Part shown: positions 62,572 through 64,000 of the stretch, in pieces
Layout: every line of letters starts with the position of its first letter
Position numbering within the stretch: the stretch's first letter is position 1
Source of the DNA: Aridibaculum aurantiacum
Lineage (GTDB): Bacteria; Bacteroidota; Bacteroidia; Chitinophagales; Chitinophagaceae
DNA length: 64,000 bases
Assembly (NCBI RefSeq): GCF_017355875.1
Contig: NZ_JAFEWC010000001.1
Span: 2,480,001-2,544,000 of the forward strand
Direction of reading: 5' to 3'
Program-made: the position numbers and the translations under genes
Notes under the pieces: model-generated
The model's input: the letters and a program-made list of their open reading frames with translations, nothing else
The model's database searches: none
Told to the model about the DNA's origin: nothing

Positions 62572-63750
62572 ATGCAGGTAAGCTTCTGGGAACAAACTAG
62601 TTTTTATAAAGAACAAGATTTTATTATTGCCGGTGCCGGTCTTGCGGGACTTTGGATCGCTCTCGAATTGAAGGGCAAATTGCCTAAAGCCTCTATTCTC
62701 ATACTAGAGCGTGGTGCTATTCCTTGCGGCGCATCTACGCGCAATGCAGGCTTTGCCTGTTTTGGCAGCCCTACAGAAATGATAAGTGATGCTAAGAAAG
62801 TGGATGAAGATGCAATGTGGTCAGTAGTAGAAATGCGCTACAAGGGAATAGATAAAATCAGAAAAACATTTACTGATGACGTGATAGACTTTGACCATTG
62901 TGGCGGCTATGAATGTTTTAAACACGATGATGGACAGTACGAGCAAGTGAACGCGCAGCTTGACTGGCTGAATAAAGGAATGAAAGCTATTACCGGAAAG
63001 GAAAATGTTTTCACGTGGGCCAACAAAAAATTAGATGATGTAGGTTTCAGTGGCTTTTCATCTATGATAGAGAATAAACTGGAAGGAGGAATTCATTCAG
63101 GGAAATATGTACAAGCTATGCAGCAATTGGTAGCAAGTAAGGGAATAACAATTCTGTACAATACTGAGCTTCTTCAATGGGAAGAGGTACAAGATAAGGT
63201 TCATGTAAGAACACATCAGCAAACTTTCACCTGCAGTCAACTTATACTTGCTACCAATGCATTCTTACCTCGGATAACAAATGATACCACCATTCAACCT
63301 AACCGCGGACAAGTACTGGTAACTGCACCCATCAATGATTTGAAAGTGAAAGGCACCTTCCATTTTGATGAAGGATATTATTACTTCAGGAATGTTGGAA
63401 ACAGGATCTTATTAGGTGGAGCACGCAATACAGCGTTTGATGCAGAAGCCACGGATGAGATGAACATATCTGGTGAGGTACAGGAAGCGCTGGAACATTT
63501 TCTTTTCAAACATATACTACCAAACACTAAAGTAGAGATCACGCACAGGTGGAGCGGCATAATGGCATTTACAAATAACAAGCTTCCCTACCTACATCTA
63601 TTGCAGAAAAATGTACTTGCTGTAAGTGCCTGCAATGGTATGGGTGTAGCACTTACACCTGTCATTGCTGAAAAAGTGGTGCAACAACTTACAGGCTCTT
63701 TTAACGAGAAGGAAGTGTCTTCTTCCCTACTTTTGTCGCCAACCTTGTAA
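62572..63750 (+). CDS. FAD-dependent oxidoreductase (DAO / glycine-sarcosine oxidase type)
   Basis: The N-terminal FAD-binding motif is DFIIAGAGLAGLWIALEL, followed by ERGAIPCGASTRNAGFACFG, the pattern of the DAO family (D-amino-acid, glycine or sarcosine oxidases). Further family features are GGIHSGKYVQAMQQLV, PNRGQVLVTAP and a C-terminal NGMGVALTPVIAEKV. It has no signal peptide. The substrate cannot be assigned from sequence. It is 4 bp before the cyclotransferase gene, so the two are likely cotranscribed. Confidence 0.88.
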   Translation: MQVSFWEQTSFYKEQDFIIAGAGLAGLWIALELKGKLPKASILILERGAIPCGASTRNAGFACFGSPTEMISDAKKVDEDAMWSVVEMRYKGIDKIRKTFTDDVIDFDHCGGYECFKHDDGQYEQVNAQLDWLNKGMKAITGKENVFTWANKKLDDVGFSGFSSMIENKLEGGIHSGKYVQAMQQLVASKGITILYNTELLQWEEVQDKVHVRTHQQTFTCSQLILATNAFLPRITNDTTIQPNRGQVLVTAPINDLKVKGTFHFDEGYYYFRNVGNRILLGGARNTAFDAEATDEMNISGEVQEALEHFLFKHILPNTKVEITHRWSGIMAFTNNKLPYLHLLQKNVLAVSACNGMGVALTPVIAEKVVQQLTGSFNEKEVSSSLLLSPTL

Positions 63751-63754
63751 CACG

Positions 63755-64000
63755 ATGAAAAAATTTTTAGGCTACCTTCTTTTGATAGTAACAATGGCTG
63801 CATGTAAAGATGATAAAACAGGAGATACAGAAAATACCACTACTAACAGTCCCATTCCTGCACCTCAAAATATCCAGTACAATATAGTTGCTTCCTATCC
63901 GCACGATACTTCATCGTATACTCAAGGATTGATCTGGCTTAATAATTCTCTTTTTGAAGGCACTGGTATAGAAGGGCAAAGCAAACTGCTGAAGGTAGAC
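63755..64000 (+). CDS. Glutaminyl-peptide cyclotransferase, bacterial beta-propeller type (N-terminal part)
   Basis: The frame starts at ATG 63755 and runs off the right edge with 82 codons visible. The signal peptide ends in lipobox MAAC (Cys17). After a Thr/Asn-rich linker the sequence reads NIVASYPHDTSSYTQGLIWL, then FEGTGIEGQSKL, the N-terminus of the plant/bacterial-type glutamine cyclotransferase. These enzymes convert N-terminal Gln to pyroglutamate, a step tied to T9SS export in Bacteroidota, where many exported proteins have Gln after the signal peptide. Several signal peptides in this window end in AQ. Confidence 0.82.
   Translation, partial: MKKFLGYLLLIVTMAACKDDKTGDTENTTTNSPIPAPQNIQYNIVASYPHDTSSYTQGLIWLNNSLFEGTGIEGQSKLLKVD

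Overview
The window is 64 kb of a Bacteroidota chromosome, most likely a member of the Chitinophagaceae or a close relative (inferred from gene content; no marker such as 16S rRNA is present). The evidence is a type IX secretion sorting domain, Bacteroidetes-type LptD, OstA-like and LptE proteins, an UpxY-type antiterminator, BT_3928-like and DUF6089 proteins, T6SS(iii)-type TssN and TssO homologues, and promoters of the TTG-N19/20-TAnnTTTG type with few clear Shine-Dalgarno sequences. No phage, insertion sequence, CRISPR array or rRNA was found.

Positions 1-33.4 kb are housekeeping and envelope biogenesis: the start of hisB (cut by the window edge), ung, a tRNA-Arg(UCU), plsC, then an envelope block. 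That block has lptD divergent from two periplasmic amidases, an MlaD-type MCE protein and an OstA-like protein. It is followed by nhaA, miaB, a sigma-54 activator, lptE, a repeat-rich TPR-like protein, secG, mltG, a YihY/BrkB membrane protein and a thioredoxin-fold protein. LptD, OstA-like and LptE together suggest that outer-membrane LPS assembly is largely encoded here. Next come a shortened inorganic pyrophosphatase, a TlpA-like thioredoxin, TrmH- and RluE-type RNA modification enzymes, a geranylgeranyl-reductase-like flavoprotein, recF with a DciA-like DUF721 gene, a BT_3928-like DoxX/thioredoxin protein, folP, an FKBP isomerase with nrnA, ndk, a DUF4242 protein, L-serine dehydratase, tRNA-Arg(ACG) and a DUF6089 outer-membrane protein.

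Positions 33.8-57.6 kb are the accessory region. An FkbM methyltransferase and a 1603-residue secreted protein (beta-helix, three PA14 modules, T9SS sorting signal) precede a J-domain membrane protein. Then comes an exopolysaccharide locus: Wza-like export lipoprotein, Wzc-like tyrosine autokinase, UpxY antiterminator, GT14 transferase, Wzx flippase, GT2, Wzy polymerase and four more glycosyltransferases. After a 290-bp gap with a palindrome, a WecG/TagA transferase and a WcaJ-type initiating phosphotransferase follow. The same overlapping gene string ends in two genes whose products look like the T6SS(iii) proteins TssN and TssO, with no other T6SS gene visible. This is the most unusual arrangement in the window. 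A MerR/B12-binding-domain regulator with altered cobalamin motifs converges on the cluster end.

Positions 58.7-64 kb hold a DedA protein, a small lipoprotein with a BPTI/Kunitz fold, an unrecognised protein, a secreted histidine phosphatase, two DUF4197 paralogues, a DAO-type flavoprotein and the start of a glutaminyl-peptide cyclotransferase. Between genes there are 7-bp-period tandem repeats at three clear places (a fourth is weak), a two-copy dispersed repeat and a duplicated terminator region.
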